Shown piece by piece: positions 23,311-35,104 of a DNA stretch of 64,000 bases. Under the pieces are notes generated by a model that was not told the DNA's origin, did no database searches, and saw only the letters and a program-made list of their open reading frames with translations. The translations under genes were made by a program, and so were the position numbers. Each line of letters begins with the position of its first letter. Positions within the stretch are counted from its first letter, which is position 1. The stretch is from Voacanga thouarsii (Eukaryota; Streptophyta; Magnoliopsida; Gentianales; Apocynaceae): positions 62,001 to 126,000 of the forward strand of contig JANUWF010001271.1 of NCBI GenBank assembly GCA_026120185.1, in the 5' to 3' direction.

Positions 23311-24020
23311 ATGAATCTCAGCAAAAACACTGTAAATATTAGCCAATGAGAGCTCACCAAGTATCCCAAAGGAACAAATCTCCATTTTAGAACTTCAGTA
23401 GAAGGTAACTCAGAAGATATCCACCAAACATTTTTAGACAATCTTTGGAATGCACAAAATGCAAGCCAAAAGATAAAATGTCTACATACCTTAGCATTTT
23501 ACTTTAGCAATCTAACAAAATAGAGTTATTCCTATTACGTAGTAACAAAGGGTCACGAACTAGGTATTTACTCAAAATGGATCTCTTTGATGAAATGTGT
23601 TGTGAATTTTAAAAATCCATTACATGAAGGTTTTAGAAATATTTACGAAGTACTCTAATTTTCGAGAAATAGAATTCGTATTAATTTCTTCATTGACCCA
23701 GACAGTAGAAATGATATGAATAGATCCTCTCTATAAATCACGTACATACCTAGCACTATTAATTCTTCACAAAACTTAGAATTTTGTAAATGTTGTGATG
23801 CTTTAAGTAGAAATTTTAAATTGTTAAATGACAAGCACATGTCATACAATGAGGACATTAATTCTAAAAAAGAATTAATTCACTTATTGTGATAATAGTT
23901 TAAGCTGTACACTAATTTCTTCTCAAAATGAAGACATTGTGCGATTGACAACTCAACTAGGAGAGTTTCAAACTAGCAACTTGAAGTTGCTTTTATTCTA
24001 GAAAAATTAGAAAACCAAAG
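23311..24020 (+). pseudogene. EPRV-2 viroplasmin/transactivator-like remnant
   Basis: Downstream of RNase H, a second frame contains SYYVVTKGHELGIYSKW followed by VNFKNPLHEGF (about 23528-23635). This fits the RNase H1 N-terminal/viroplasmin fold found in the inclusion-body protein of some Caulimoviridae. A Cys-containing stretch, EFCKCCDALS, is at about 23775-23805. A separate gene after the polymerase points to a caulimovirus/solendovirus-like layout, unlike EPRV-1. The frame has several stops and stops before the copia LTR at 24021. Confidence 0.6.
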
Positions 24021-24420
24021 TGTTGGAAAGTATACCCTAAAAAATTATGTATTTTGTGTAAACATATTGCAATAAAATATTTATTCATTGAATTTAGTTT
24101 GTTTCTTATATTATTGCACATTTAAGGTTCAAGTATGACAAGCAATAGTCTATATGTTGGGTCGTTCTTTATAGTAAGGTATAAACCATAGGTACTTATC
24201 ATACAAGTAAAATTGAGTTCTTAGTTGTTTGATGGAACTGGTCATTTTATCAAGGTAAGACTATTATGTCATGATTTTCAATAAGGAATGGTTTACTTTT
24301 AATCAGCAAGTAGTTCACTCACATCATTGACATAAGCATATTTCGAATACGTAGAACTAGACCTGTAGTAGTGGTCTCTCTTAAAGTACCATAATTGTAG
24401 AACCAGGCTATTACTGCTAC
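24021..24420 (+). mobile_element. Copia LTR family D, 5' end only
   Basis: It starts TGTTGGAAAGTATACCCT and shares the 'cataagc(a/g)tatttcgaatacgtaga' block and the 'ctactgctac/ctaccgctac' stretch with the LTR at 44418. It is cut at 24420 by the end of the Tekay-1 3' LTR, so GCTAC (24416-24420) is the likely Tekay-1 target duplication. Confidence 0.7.
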
Positions 24421-25976
24421 TGTAACACCCTACTACCTACGTACCTTATTTGGGCTGGGGATGTCGCCCCGTCCATAAGACAAGGGGTCTTTATTAGCTA
24501 GGACTCACAAAAAAAAAATGAAAGAAATAATTCAAATTTAAACTTATTACAACTTAAACAATACATGAATAATTCCCAAAATAAACAAATGTCTGTTATA
24601 GTCTATTAAAATAAAATACATAGAAAAAGAAATGAGTCTTCAAAACAAAGGCAATCTCTAATCAATAACATTCACAGCAGGATCGACCTGAAAATATAGT
24701 ATAGAAAGGTGGTGAGACATAAATCTCAGTAAGCCCGTGTGTGCTTTGGGTGCTTCAAGTAAAACAGTTCATGTATGTAAGTTGAGAAATCTTCATAAAA
24801 GTAAAGTGCTGGCAAGTCTTAAATAAATTTCACAAGTGAGGAGTGGTATTTTCCTTTCAAAAGCCATACATGTATACAATAAAAGTAACCACTCAAAAGA
24901 AGTAGCCATGGCATCACACTTTGTGCACCATGACCAAAGAACATTCAGGATGCCACACTTTGTACATACTGACACAAGGTAGGTGTACGGCCTACTGGGT
25001 GAGATACTCTTCTATCTCTACACCCAAACTTGCCGGTTGTCTATTCCGAAAATACACAGTCCACTGGACTGTACTTGCTAGCTTGGACCAATATGATCTA
25101 CATGACTGGCATCCTATCCGGGAAGGACTCACCCTTCAGAGGTGGCCACCAACTGAGAGACTTACCATAGCCCTTCAATGATTAGTCCTAATAGTCTACC
25201 CATATTGAGTACTCAATGTTGTATTTTTCCCCCCTTGAGAAAAGAAGGATCATCCAGTGTTTCCTTTGAAATAGCAATTATGGTTTCCAAAATTCATGTC
25301 TAAGTTAGTTTTAGAAAAAGTTTAGAATTGTGTAAAATTTTCTTGTTCAACTTGAAATTGTTTGACTGATGGAAAAGAAAAGGAAAATTTGCTCATAATT
25401 GCATCCACAATACATCATCACGTGTACAACATGTTTGACTTGCCAAAGTAACTTTGATTTTCAAATAGTTTATGCAAGGACTTACCTGATCTATTACTTT
25501 TCCTGGGTATAACAGCCTTCCAAGATAGCTCAAGGCAACCTAATCCCGCTTGGGGTAAATATAGGGCTTAAGTCCCAATAACCAGACAACACTTGCTTAA
25601 ATAAATGACTCATAGCCTAACATGCTTTGGCTCAACTAGTTATAATAACATCTAGTTATGACAACAATGCCTTAAACTTTAACATTAGTTGATAAAGTAT
25701 TTTATAGGTTAAGATTAATTTGATAAGTCAAAATAAATAGGTGCTATAAATAATAAATAATAAATTATAATATTAACTATTTATTAACAAATAATAGATA
25801 ATAAGTGATATCAATAATAATAAATAATAAATAATTTCTAATAATATATCGTAAATAATATTAATAATAAAGAAATTATTTTGATAATAATTACCAATAA
25901 TAGTTATTGTTACAAATAATATAAATTTAAAAGGTATTATATTAATTAATTCCTATATATTATTACTTATATTTAG

Positions 25977-26770
25977 TAATACAATAACAATAACAACAAA
26001 CTACGCCTTAATCCCAAGTAACTTGGGGTCAACTACATGAACCAACGTCCGACAACGTGTGGTCATCCACATGAATCCTCTCTCGTCACTTCCTTCTATC
26101 GAACGTTATACTCTCATCCAAATCTAACAAAGACATATATCTCCTAATCACCTCTATCCACGTCGTTTTAGGCCTACCTCTACCTTTGTCTAACATATCC
26201 TTCCTCACTCTCGCCATCGTCCTAACAGGAGCATCCCACGGTCTTTTCTGAACATGTCCAAACTAACGCAGATGACTTTCTCTCATCTTTTCTTCATTGG
26301 ATGCCACACCTACCCTTTCCCTAATGGTCTCATTTCTTACTCTATCATTTCTAGTATATCTATACATCTATCGTAACATACGCCTTTCAGCTACTTTCAT
26401 TTTTTGAATATGATACCTTTTAGTTGCCCAACATTCCGTATCATATAACAAAGCAGGTTTTACGGCTGTCCTATAAAACTTTCCTTTTAGATTCAATGGT
26501 ATATTACGATCACAGAAAATACCAGTTGCACTCCTCCATTTCAACTAACCCGCCTTGACTCGGTGTGCAACGTCATTATCGAACTCTTCGTCTTTCTGAA
26601 TAATAGATCCTAGATATCGAAAACAATCAGCTAATAGTTTATCTCTACCTTCCAAAGTTACACTCTGGGCTATATTTTTTGCTACCACTAAACTTGCATT
26701 CCATATACTCCATTTTACTCCTACAAATTCTGAAGCCCTTGGATTCTAATGTCTGCCGCCATAACTCCAA
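25977..26770 (-). pseudogene. LINE (RTE-like) ORF2 C-terminal fragment
   Basis: The minus-strand translation reads, in order, FRYLGSIIQKDEEFDNDVAHRV, LKWRSATGIFCDRNIPLNLKGKFY (partly in shifted frame), ALLYDTECWATKRYHIQKMKVAERRMLR, then VGVASNEEKMRESHLR and GRGRPKTTWIEVI. This is the conserved C-terminal tail of plant non-LTR reverse transcriptases. It ends with the short 3' UTR and a GTTGTTATTGTTATTG tail at 25977-25995, as in RTE-type LINEs. It is 5'-truncated as usual, with several stops. A weak ATTTAG flank on both sides may be the target duplication. Confidence 0.8.
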
Positions 26771-27502
26771 TTTAGCATTTAAATAAAATAATAGTATTTT
26801 GAGTAATTTCGTTATGAAAATACTTATTGTTTACCAAAATTAGTAAATTAAATTGAATAATAATACTAATTCATTAATAAGGATAATGCTAATAATATTA
26901 TTAACAATACTACTAATAATAAAAGTAGTTCTAACAATAATTTCTAATGACCCTAGTGAGTTACTAGTACAAAAATTTATATATCTACATACACACATAT
27001 ATTTAACAAATAGTATGTTGATTTATCAAAAATAGGTTTGTAATAATATAAATCACAACAAGGGTAATATTCCACAAGTAATAATATTATCTAGGGATTA
27101 ATTGATAAAAAATAACATCATGAGGGCATAATCAAATAATGGTGGTATAATGTCTACCATACATAAAAACATCCATACTAGAGACATAAAGCCTTCAATC
27201 ATAACGAACATATAATGATCTCTAAGCATAATCCAATCAATAGCTCCTAAGCTTCAATGTTTATGTCTTAATATCATTCCCTTCACCTACATACATAACT
27301 CCAACCCAACACTATTTGATCAATCCATCAAATTCATCATCTAAAAGCTTTGAGTTTGAAAATTTAAGGAGAAGGTCATGAAAGAAATACTTGTTTTGAT
27401 GATCGTTAGTTCAAGATATTGCTTTGTCTAATGAGGATCCTTGGGTACTTGAGGAGTCATTCCTTGATTGAAGTTGTTCAAAAATGGCCACCAATGGTTC
27501 GG

Positions 27503-27510
<8 letters not shown>

Positions 27511-27571
<61 letters not shown>
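27511..27571. repeat. (GA)n microsatellite in LTR
   Basis: About 30 uninterrupted AG repeats, just inside 'ggccagag'. The solo LTR at 36651 has a (CT)n tract at the matching position on the other strand (38546-38583), so the repeat is an inherited part of the LTR, near the presumed transcription start. Confidence 0.95.
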
Positions 27572-27578
<7 letters not shown>

Positions 27579-29162
27579 GTTAAGATGATAATGAAATGGT
27601 AATGAAGAGGTGAAGAAGGACCAAGGTGTTCAAACTTACCTTCTTGATGTTCTTCTAGTTCTTGAACAAAAAGTACATTTGATTCAAGTGGAAGATCAAT
27701 TTTGTTGAATTTCGTGTTATGGAGTGGCCTATGGTGAGTATAGGTTGAATCCTAGTTGGTTTGAGTGTTTTTGGAGTGATTTGGGATGAATAAAGGTGTT
27801 TAAAGGTTGAAGAAGTTTAGTATGTGTTCTTGGTGTTTTTGAGAGGAAATTGAGAGAGTGTTTTTTGTGGGTGTCTATTGAATGATGGCCGAATGGCCTA
27901 GCTAGGGGAAAGGATTTTGATTATCCAAGAAAGAGAGAGAGAGAGTTTTAGCTATTTCGAATTTCAAATTATGGAAAATGTGGAGATGTTTGAGGTAGAA
28001 GATTGGGTAAGGTGTTTTCTTTTTGAAGGTTTCTTGTCCTTCAATGGTGATGTCTAGACTAGCTATGTTTTGATCATGGAATAAAGGATTGTTCTTGCTT
28101 TGTAGCTGGCCAAAAATGGCTGTATAATAGCAGAGAAAATTCTTGTTTAATCCTCTACCTAGATGAGTGTTTAATGGAGGAAAATCTGGATTTTAATTTT
28201 CAAGTTTGAAAAGTTTTGAATGGAGTAAAGATAAGAGTGTTTTGAGGTGTGTTAATGGAGCTCTAACGGCCATGGTAGCTGAAGAAGACAAGGTGTTCTG
28301 TCCATGGCAGCAAGGTGGCCGAAAATATGAAGGTGATTGATGAAGAAATCGGTTTTTGCATTGGATTAGCAAGTTGGAAAAATTCAAGAATTTTAGCTAC
28401 AAGAGTTCTTGAGATTTGGAAAGATTTGAGCAGAATTTTCGGACCCTTTTGAACTGGATTTGTAGCTGAAATCTAGGAGTGTTTGAAGGTCCATTATGGT
28501 GGTTTTCCAGCCATAATCTTGGAGAAGAGAGAGGAAAGTTTTAGATGTTCATAGGCACAAATGGATGGCTCAACATTCATATACTTGGTAGTTTGCTGGA
28601 AAATTTATTTATTGGTTGGGCTTTGTTCAAGCTACAAAATTCCAAGGGTTTCAGCTTTCATCTTCACACGAAATAGTTGGTTGTTTGCAAGAATTATGTA
28701 GGTAATGGTTGCTGAAATTTTTGAAATCCAGCCAAGAAGAATTTCTGAAATTTTTTTCAGATTTTAACCAAAATAAGAACAAGAAAAAATCGAGCTCTTG
28801 GAAGAATAGCTATGGTGTTTTAACGGAAACCTCTTCCTATTTTTCTTCCTCAAATTCGGTCATCCTCCAATCTCCAAGACCTGGAATTTTTGAAACTTTT
28901 AGCTAAGAATTATCCCAGACATTTTATAGATATTGAAAAGAATTAAAGAAATAGGAGTGGTTTAAATTTAAATAGGTTAGGACTAGGCTTGCAAAAATAA
29001 TGGAGAACAAAATTCTTCAAAAATTCCTTTTAGGACAAGATCACATGGTTAGAAAATTACCCATGTGTCTTTCCTAAGACAATATTCCTAACTTTAAGGA
29101 ATGTAAGAAAAGGAAAAATTCAAATGATGGTTAAGATAATTATAAATAAAACATAGGTGATA

Positions 29163-29217
29163 GGATTTGAACTCAAGACCTTAGAGATTAAATTACAAAG
29201 CTCTAACCACTTAATTA
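29163..29217 (-). other. tRNA-like box A/box B module in Tekay-1 LTR
   Basis: On the minus strand, TAATTAAGTGGTTAGAG (29217-29201) resembles a Pol III box A and GAGTTCAAATCC (29174-29163) a box B. Their starts are 43 bases apart, the spacing of a tRNA gene. No acceptor-stem pairing is present, so this is not a tRNA gene. Confidence 0.45.
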
Positions 29218-29423
29218 CACTAACTCTTGTTCTTATTTTCCCAACCAAATTCTATTCTTATCTAAGCTTCAAGCCTTCTTCCTATTTTGACCTCAAGTAA
29301 AATTTCTTTTTACCTTTACTACTTAACAAGCATAAATAAATCATATGACCCATATACTATAATTCTAAAGCACACAAAATAATTCAAGGAATATATTTTA
29401 TATAAGATGATATGATATGCACC

Positions 29424-29428
29424 CCATC
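29424..29428 (+). repeat. Target-site duplication CCATC (left)
   Basis: CCATC directly precedes the insertion at 29429. The identical pentamer follows it at 32086-32090. Together they show that 29429-32085 entered as one unit. Confidence 0.85.
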
Positions 29429-32085
29429 TATAACACCCCACTACCTAGGCCCGCCAGGGCCGGGGATGTCGCCCCGTCCAAAGGACAAGGGGTCTTTATA
29501 ACTAGGTCACACAATTAAAATAGCGAAACAAAATTAATAATTTAACTTAAAATTTATTACAACCTAAGAATAAATCCACGAATAAAACCATGAATTCCCA
29601 AAAGAAAAACAAATCCATAAATAAAATCATCCACTCTCAACTCCCCAAAGCAATACATAAAAATAAAAGACAACATTCTCTTCCAAGGCAGATAACACAA
29701 GCTACTCATCCCCACAGCAGGATCGGCCTGAAATTATGGTAAAAAGGTGATGAGACAGAAATCTCAGTAAGTTCGTGTGTGCTTTGGGTGTTCAGTGGAA
29801 ATAGTTTGTGGATGCAAAGTGTAAAAACGTTATAAGAGAAATATCGGCAAGCAATAAATATTAGTTAAAAGCAAGAGTGGTGTTTTGGCTTATCTAGCCG
29901 TACATAATTTATAAGATCAACCACTCGAAAGAAAGGATTATGAGTTACCACACGTTGGGCCCCATAACCGGTCAGAATAACGACATTTTGTGCAGACTGA
30001 CAAAAGGTAGGTGATCGGCCTACCGGGCAAGATACTCCTCCTTCTCTATACCCAAACAACAACCGGGTGTCCATTCCAGCAAAACACAGTCACTTGACTG
30101 AAATAAAACAAACTTCGAGCTCAGACCGGCCTGACTAAGTAGTACTGACGTTTCTCTAAGTTGAACTTATCTTCTGGAGGTGGCCTCCTGCCAGAAGACT
30201 CACTCTTGCTCTTCAAAACAAGTACTACCAGCTTACCCCCATTGAGTACTCAACGTAACATATCCCACTTGGGGAGAAAATGAACAAAACACAGTTCCAC
30301 TTGAAAATGGCAATTAAGGTTTTCCAAAGTCTGGGGCAAAACTGGTTTTAGAAAGAGTTTTAGGTTTTGAGTAAAACCGCCCCTTGATTTGCAAATAATT
30401 TATTTGTCTGAAATGAGAATGGAAATAATCCTCAATTGCCTTTACAGAAATGAGTGACCATGCACTCTACATTTGGCTTGCCATAAAAAAAATCATTTTT
30501 CATCAAACAGGTTTTATGCAGGAGCTTACCTGATCCTTGCTCACAACAAAGGTCTCCAACAGCTGACCTAACCCTGCATGGGGTAAATACAAACCACAAT
30601 GAAACTCATAAAACTAACTCAACTTACTACAATCATGTCCCTAGTGTCCCAAGTTTTAAAGCTCGATAATAAATAAAAGGGTTTATAAAATAAATCTAGT
30701 TTGATATTAAAATAACTAGAGTTTGGGAAATAGGTACAAAAAGTTGAAGGTTTAAATCTTGCTAAAAATAAATTATGGTTTATTTGAAAAAGGGTCCAAG
30801 GTGGTATTAGGTAAAATAATGATTTATTAATAATTTAGTTGTTAGAAAACAATTGATAGCTAAAATTTGTTGAAAATAAATTTAATGAGTCTTGCTTGAA
30901 AAATAATAAGCAAATCCTTAATGGGTTTTGATTAAAAGATAATAATTAAATTTTTAGTAATAAATATTTTATTAATTATAATTATTTCTATAAAAGGCTT
31001 TAATTGATTTTATTATTTTAAATAATATATATATCCAGCCAAATGTAGAGTGCATGGTCACTCATTTCTGTAAAGGCAATTGAGGATTATTTCCATTCTC
31101 ATTTCAGACAAATAAATTATTTGCAAATCAAGGGGCGGTTTTACTCAAAACCTAAAACTCTTTCTAAAACCAGTTTTGCCCCAGACTTTGGAAAACCTTA
31201 ATTGCCATTTTCAAGTGGAACTGTGTTTTGTTCATTTTCTCCCCAAGTGGGATATGTTACGTTGAGTACTCAATGGGGGTAGGCTGGTAGTACTAGTTTT
31301 GAAGAGCAAGAGTGAGTCTTCTGGCAGGAGGCCACCTCCAAAAGATAAGCTCAACTTAGAGAAACGTCAGTACTACTTAGTCAGGCCGGTCCGAGCTAGC
31401 AGTTTGTTTTATTTCAGTCAAGTGACTGTGTTTTGCCGGAATGGACACCCGGTTGTTGTTTGGGTATAGAGAATGAGGAGTATCTTGCCCGGTAGGCTGA
31501 TCACCTACCTTTTGTCAGTCTGCACAAAGTGTCGACATTTTGATTGGTTATGGGTGCAACATGTGGTAACCCATAATTCTTTCTTTCAAGTGGTTGATCT
31601 TATAAATTATGTACGGCTAGATAAGCCAAAACGCCACTCTTGCTTTTGACTAATGTTTATTGCTTGGCAATATTTCTCTTATAAAGTTTTTACACTTTGC
31701 ATCCACGAACTATTTCCACTGAATACCCAAAGCACACACGGACTTACTGAGATTTCTGTCTCATCACCTTTTTACCATGATTTCAGGCCGATCCTGCTGT
31801 GGGGATGAGTAGCTTGTATTATCTGCCTTGGAAGAGAATGTTATCTTTTATTTTTATGTATTGCTTTGGGGAGTTGAGAGTGGATAATTTTATTTATGGA
31901 TTTGTTTTTCTTTTGGGAATTCATGGTTTTATTCGTGGATTTATTCTTAGGTTGTAATAAATTTTAAGTTAAATTATTATTTTTGTTTTGCTATTTTAAT
32001 TGTGTGACCTAGTTATAAAGACCCATTGTCCTTTGGACGGGGCGACATCCCCGGCCCTGGCGGGCCTAGGTAGTGGGGTGTTACA
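29429..32085. mobile_element. Palindromic LTR-end insertion (two 3' LTR ends outward)
   Basis: Both outer ends are the 3' terminus of a Tekay-type LTR: TATAACACCCC at 29429 (TG changed to TA) on the left and GGGGTGTTACA at 32085 on the right. The left arm runs 29429-30478 and the right arm 31038-32085. They are reverse complements with only scattered, mostly C/T or G/A, differences. The 559-base centre (30479-31037) is the direct continuation of the left arm's LTR sequence. CCATC duplications flank the whole. No LTR 5' end is present anywhere in it, so it is neither a normal solo LTR nor two nested ones. Confidence 0.85.
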
Positions 32086-32090
32086 CCATC
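32086..32090 (+). repeat. Target-site duplication CCATC (right)
   Basis: Exact match to 29424-29428. Confidence 0.85.
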
Positions 32091-32127
32091 TCTCTAACTC
32101 TAGGGTAGGTTTAGGTGGGGTTTTACA

Positions 32128-32140
32128 TCCTCCCCTCCTT
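32128..32140 (-). other. Tekay-1 polypurine tract
   Basis: On the minus strand AAGGAGGGGAGGA lies directly before the LTR start TGTAAAACC. It is the expected primer site for plus-strand DNA synthesis and fixes the 3' LTR boundary at 32127/32128. Confidence 0.85.
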
Positions 32141-32599
32141 AGAAGAATTTCATCCCAAAATTCAGGTGTATCTTTATCTCAAGTCGGAGTATTTCCACGT
32201 CACCTATTCTTCTATTTGCCATGTGGCATCTTGAGTGCTATGATGCTCCCATTGCACCTTTACCATTGGTATTTGTTAATTCTGGAGAGTATTGATACTT
32301 CTGTCTAAAATTTTATCTGGTTTCTCCACGTAGCTCAAGTCAGGTTGCAATACCAACGGTTAGTTATTCAGAACATGTCTCGGGTCAGAATTATACTTCT
32401 TCAACTGAGACACATGGAATACATCATATATTCCAGTTAAGCCATCTGGCAAATCCAGCCGATACGTAACTAGTCCATTTCTTTTTGTGATTGGAAATGG
32501 TGCCAAATATCTTGGATTCAGCTTTCCACCTTTCGGATGGTTCAATATTCCCCTATTCAGAGTCAACCTAAAAAACACACTATCTCCTACCTGGAATTC
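32141..32599 (-). pseudogene. Tekay-1 integrase C-terminus and chromodomain
   Basis: The open frame 32360-32578 ends the integrase with GGKLNPRYLAPFPI and YRLDLPDGLTGIYDVFHVSQLKKY. After its stop the same frame continues with broken chromodomain sequence: KILDRSINTL, then IPMVKVQWEHHSTQDATW (about 32215-32300). A chromodomain fused to the integrase end defines chromoviruses and is thought to steer integration to heterochromatin. At least three stops interrupt it. Confidence 0.85.
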
Positions 32600-33510
32600 T
32601 AACTCCCTTCGCCTATTATCCGCATTACTTTTTCATTGGCTTTAACCCGCTTTTAACCTTTCTCTGATCAGCTTTACCTTATCTGACATTTCCTGAATGC
32701 AAATTTTTCCAGACTTGCTTATGTAACCATCTTCCGACCAACTCCAATACAAAGGCACTTGATACTTATGTCCATATAACACTTCATACAGAGCCATTCC
32801 AATCAAAGATTGGTAGATATTATTATAAGCTAATTCCACATACGATACACAATCAATCTACTTATCCCCAAAATCTAATACGCACGGTTTTAGCATATCT
32901 TCGAATATATGAATAACCCTTTCTAACTGACCATCGATTTGCGAGTGTGCTATCGTATTGAACTTCAGATTAGAACCTATTAATTCTTGAATCTTGGCCC
33001 AAATTTAGGATGTAAACCTTGGGTCTCGGTCAGACACAATAATAAAAGGTACTCCATGCAATCTGACTCCTTGCAATATGTTTGAGCTAATTTTTCCATT
33101 GAGTCCTTATGTTTACCGGAATAAAATGCACTGACTTAGTCAATCTATCAACCACTACCCATATGGCATTCTTTTGGGTCTTTGCTATAAGCAGTCCGGT
33201 AACGAAGTCTACGGTCACCTCTTCCCATTTCCATTCTGGTATTGGAAAAGGTTGCAACAATCTTGCTGACTTTTTGTACTCCGCTTTAACTTTCTGACAG
33301 GTTAGGCACATGGAGACATACTTCACCATGTTCTTAATCATTTCGAGCCACCAATAAGCTTTCTTCAGATCTTGATACATTTTTCCTTCTCCCAGATGAA
33401 TACCATACTTGCTTCTATGTGCCTCTTCTAAAATCTTATACTTCAGATGCCGCTCATCAGGCACAAAAAAATGATCTTGGAAATACATCACTCCCGTCTC
33501 GTCTTACCCA
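32600..33510 (-). pseudogene. Tekay-1 integrase core
   Basis: The frame 33087-33491 carries the zinc-binding part (H in EEAHRSKYGIH, then CLTCQ) and the first catalytic Asp in VDFVTGLL. The second catalytic region (SDRDPRF-type) near 33030 is altered and interrupted by stops. The frame 32642-32839 continues with MELAYNN and YEVLYGHKYQVPLYW. It is non-functional because of frameshifts near 33080 and 32840. Confidence 0.9.
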
Positions 33511-33590
33511 AAATCGTTGCCTTCCCGCTTAAGTTCTTTGTCCTTGAAAAGTTGAAACTCTGCATTGCTTTGATGTGCTTTGATGATTTC

Positions 33591-34106
33591 CTACCATAGA
33601 TCTGGTGTCATTCTCATATTCCTAACGATAATCCTTTCTTCTTGTACCTCCGTCCTCCTATCCAGCATATCTTGGACTACTTGAATTTCTTGAATTCTCA
33701 ATCTGGCCATTTTGACTTTATGACTCAGGGCATTAGCAACAACATTAGCCTTCCCTGGGTGGTAGTTGATAGGACAATAATATTTCTCAAAAAATTTCAT
33801 CCATCTCTGCTGCCTCAAATTCAAGTTCTTCTGGGTAAAAATATATTTTAGACTCTTGTGGTCTGTGAACACTTCATACTCAGCTCCATATAGATAATGT
33901 CGCCATTTCTTCAACGCAAAAACAATGGCAACCGACTCCAAGTCATGCGTCGGATAATTGACTTCGTGAGGCTTCAACTTCTGAGAGGCATAAGCTATTA
34001 CCTTCCTATCCTGCATCAATACCTCTCCCAAACCTTCCTTAGAAGTATCAGTATACAAAGTGTAATATTTATCTCTTTTTGGCAAACTCAGCACTGGAGC
34101 TGTCAT
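33591..34106 (-). pseudogene. Tekay-1 RNase H
   Basis: An intact 171-codon stretch. [13 protein letters not shown] (residues about 16-28) holds the first RNase H Asp, and [19 protein letters not shown] the Glu block (E at about residue 56). [12 protein letters not shown] has the third Asp, and [15 protein letters not shown] the C-terminal block, where the usual ADALS is changed to ANALS. It joins the RT part upstream and is followed by a stop before the integrase. Confidence 0.9.
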
Positions 34107-34223
34107 TAACCTCCGCTTCAGCTCTTGGAGACTCTTCTTGTATTTCTCACTCTAGAAAAGGGGCACATCTTTTCTCAACAATCGGGTCATAGGTGATGCT
34201 AGTATTGAGAATCCTTCAATAAA

Positions 34224-35104
34224 TCATCGGTAACAGCTGGCTAACCCCAAGAAGCTTCTGATCTCGGTGATGTTCTTCGACTGCTTCCAGTCTGAAACTG
34301 CTTCAACCTTTTCTGGGTCCACTTTGATTCTATCCTTGGTCACCACATGGCCAAGAAATGACACATTATCCAGCCAACATTCATACTTGCTAAATTTGGC
34401 ATAAAGCTTGTGCTCTCTCAGCTTTTTCAATACCAACTTTAGATATTCTGCATGATCTTCTGGACTCTTGGAATAGATAAGTATATCATCGATGAATACC
34501 ACTATAAATTTATCTAAGTCTGGTTGGAAAACATGATACATCTAATCCATAAGACCGCCAGTGCATTAGTTACTCCAAAAGGCATCACCACAAACTCGTA
34601 GTGACCATATCTAGTGTTGAGAGCCGTTTTGGGAATATCTTCCTCCTTAATCTGCACCTGATAGTATCCTTGCCTGAAATCTAATTTGGAGAAACAACTG
34701 GAGCCTTGTAACTCGTCAAACAGCTCATTAATTCAAGGCAGGTGATATTTGTTCTTGATGGTTAAATTATTTAACCCCCAATAGTTGATGAACAATCTTA
34801 AGGTCCTATCATTCTATTTCACAAATAGCATTGGAGCTCCTCAAGGTGACGTGCTAGGCCTTATGTACCCATGCTTAACTAATTCTTCTAGCTGCTCCTT
34901 TAGTTCCTTCAGTTCTATCGGTACCATCCGATATAAGATTTGAGATACAGGTTCCGCTCCTGGAAATAGATCTATGGTGAACTTAACTTCTCGGTTGGGA
35001 GGTAGAGAAGTGAGTTCTACTGGAAACATTTTGGAAAAATCTTTTACGACCTCAGTATTTTCTAGGGTGCACTGATCCTTTTGCTTGTTTATCGCGAAAG
35101 CCAA
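34224..35104 (-). pseudogene. Tekay-1 reverse transcriptase
   Basis: The frame 34841-35104 holds the RT entry region, FTIDLFPGAEPVSQ and LEELVKHGYIRPS. After stops, [18 protein letters not shown] and MPFGVTNA follow (34560-34720). The frame 34224-34541 contains FIDDILIYS with an intact FIDD active site and [10 protein letters not shown]. Stops at about 34840, 34735 and 34545 split it. At one of them CGA has plausibly become TGA ([13 protein letters not shown]), which fits cytosine deamination. Confidence 0.9.

Larger units (their letters stand above)
24421..32127 (-). mobile_element. Tekay-1 3' LTR with three nested insertions
   Basis: On the minus strand the LTR starts TGTAAAACCCC at 32127 and ends GGGTGTTACA at 24421. 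Removing the LINE (25977-26770) and the palindromic insertion (29429-32085, plus one CCATC copy) leaves about 4.25 kb, close to the 4135-base solo LTR at 36651. The last kilobase matches the 5' LTR at 41707 nearly base for base ('gacaaggggtcttta', 'aacaattcccaaaataaacaaatgtctg'). The LTR carries a tRNA-like module (29163-29217), a (GA)n tract and the TTGAGTACTCAA palindrome near 25206. Very long LTRs of this form are typical of Tekay/Del chromoviruses. Confidence 0.85.

Noticed and set aside
29429..32085. Two ordinary solo LTRs nested in inverted orientation
   Set aside because: No LTR 5' end (TG start with its own duplication) exists at the inner junctions 30478 or 31038; only one CCATC duplication surrounds the whole.
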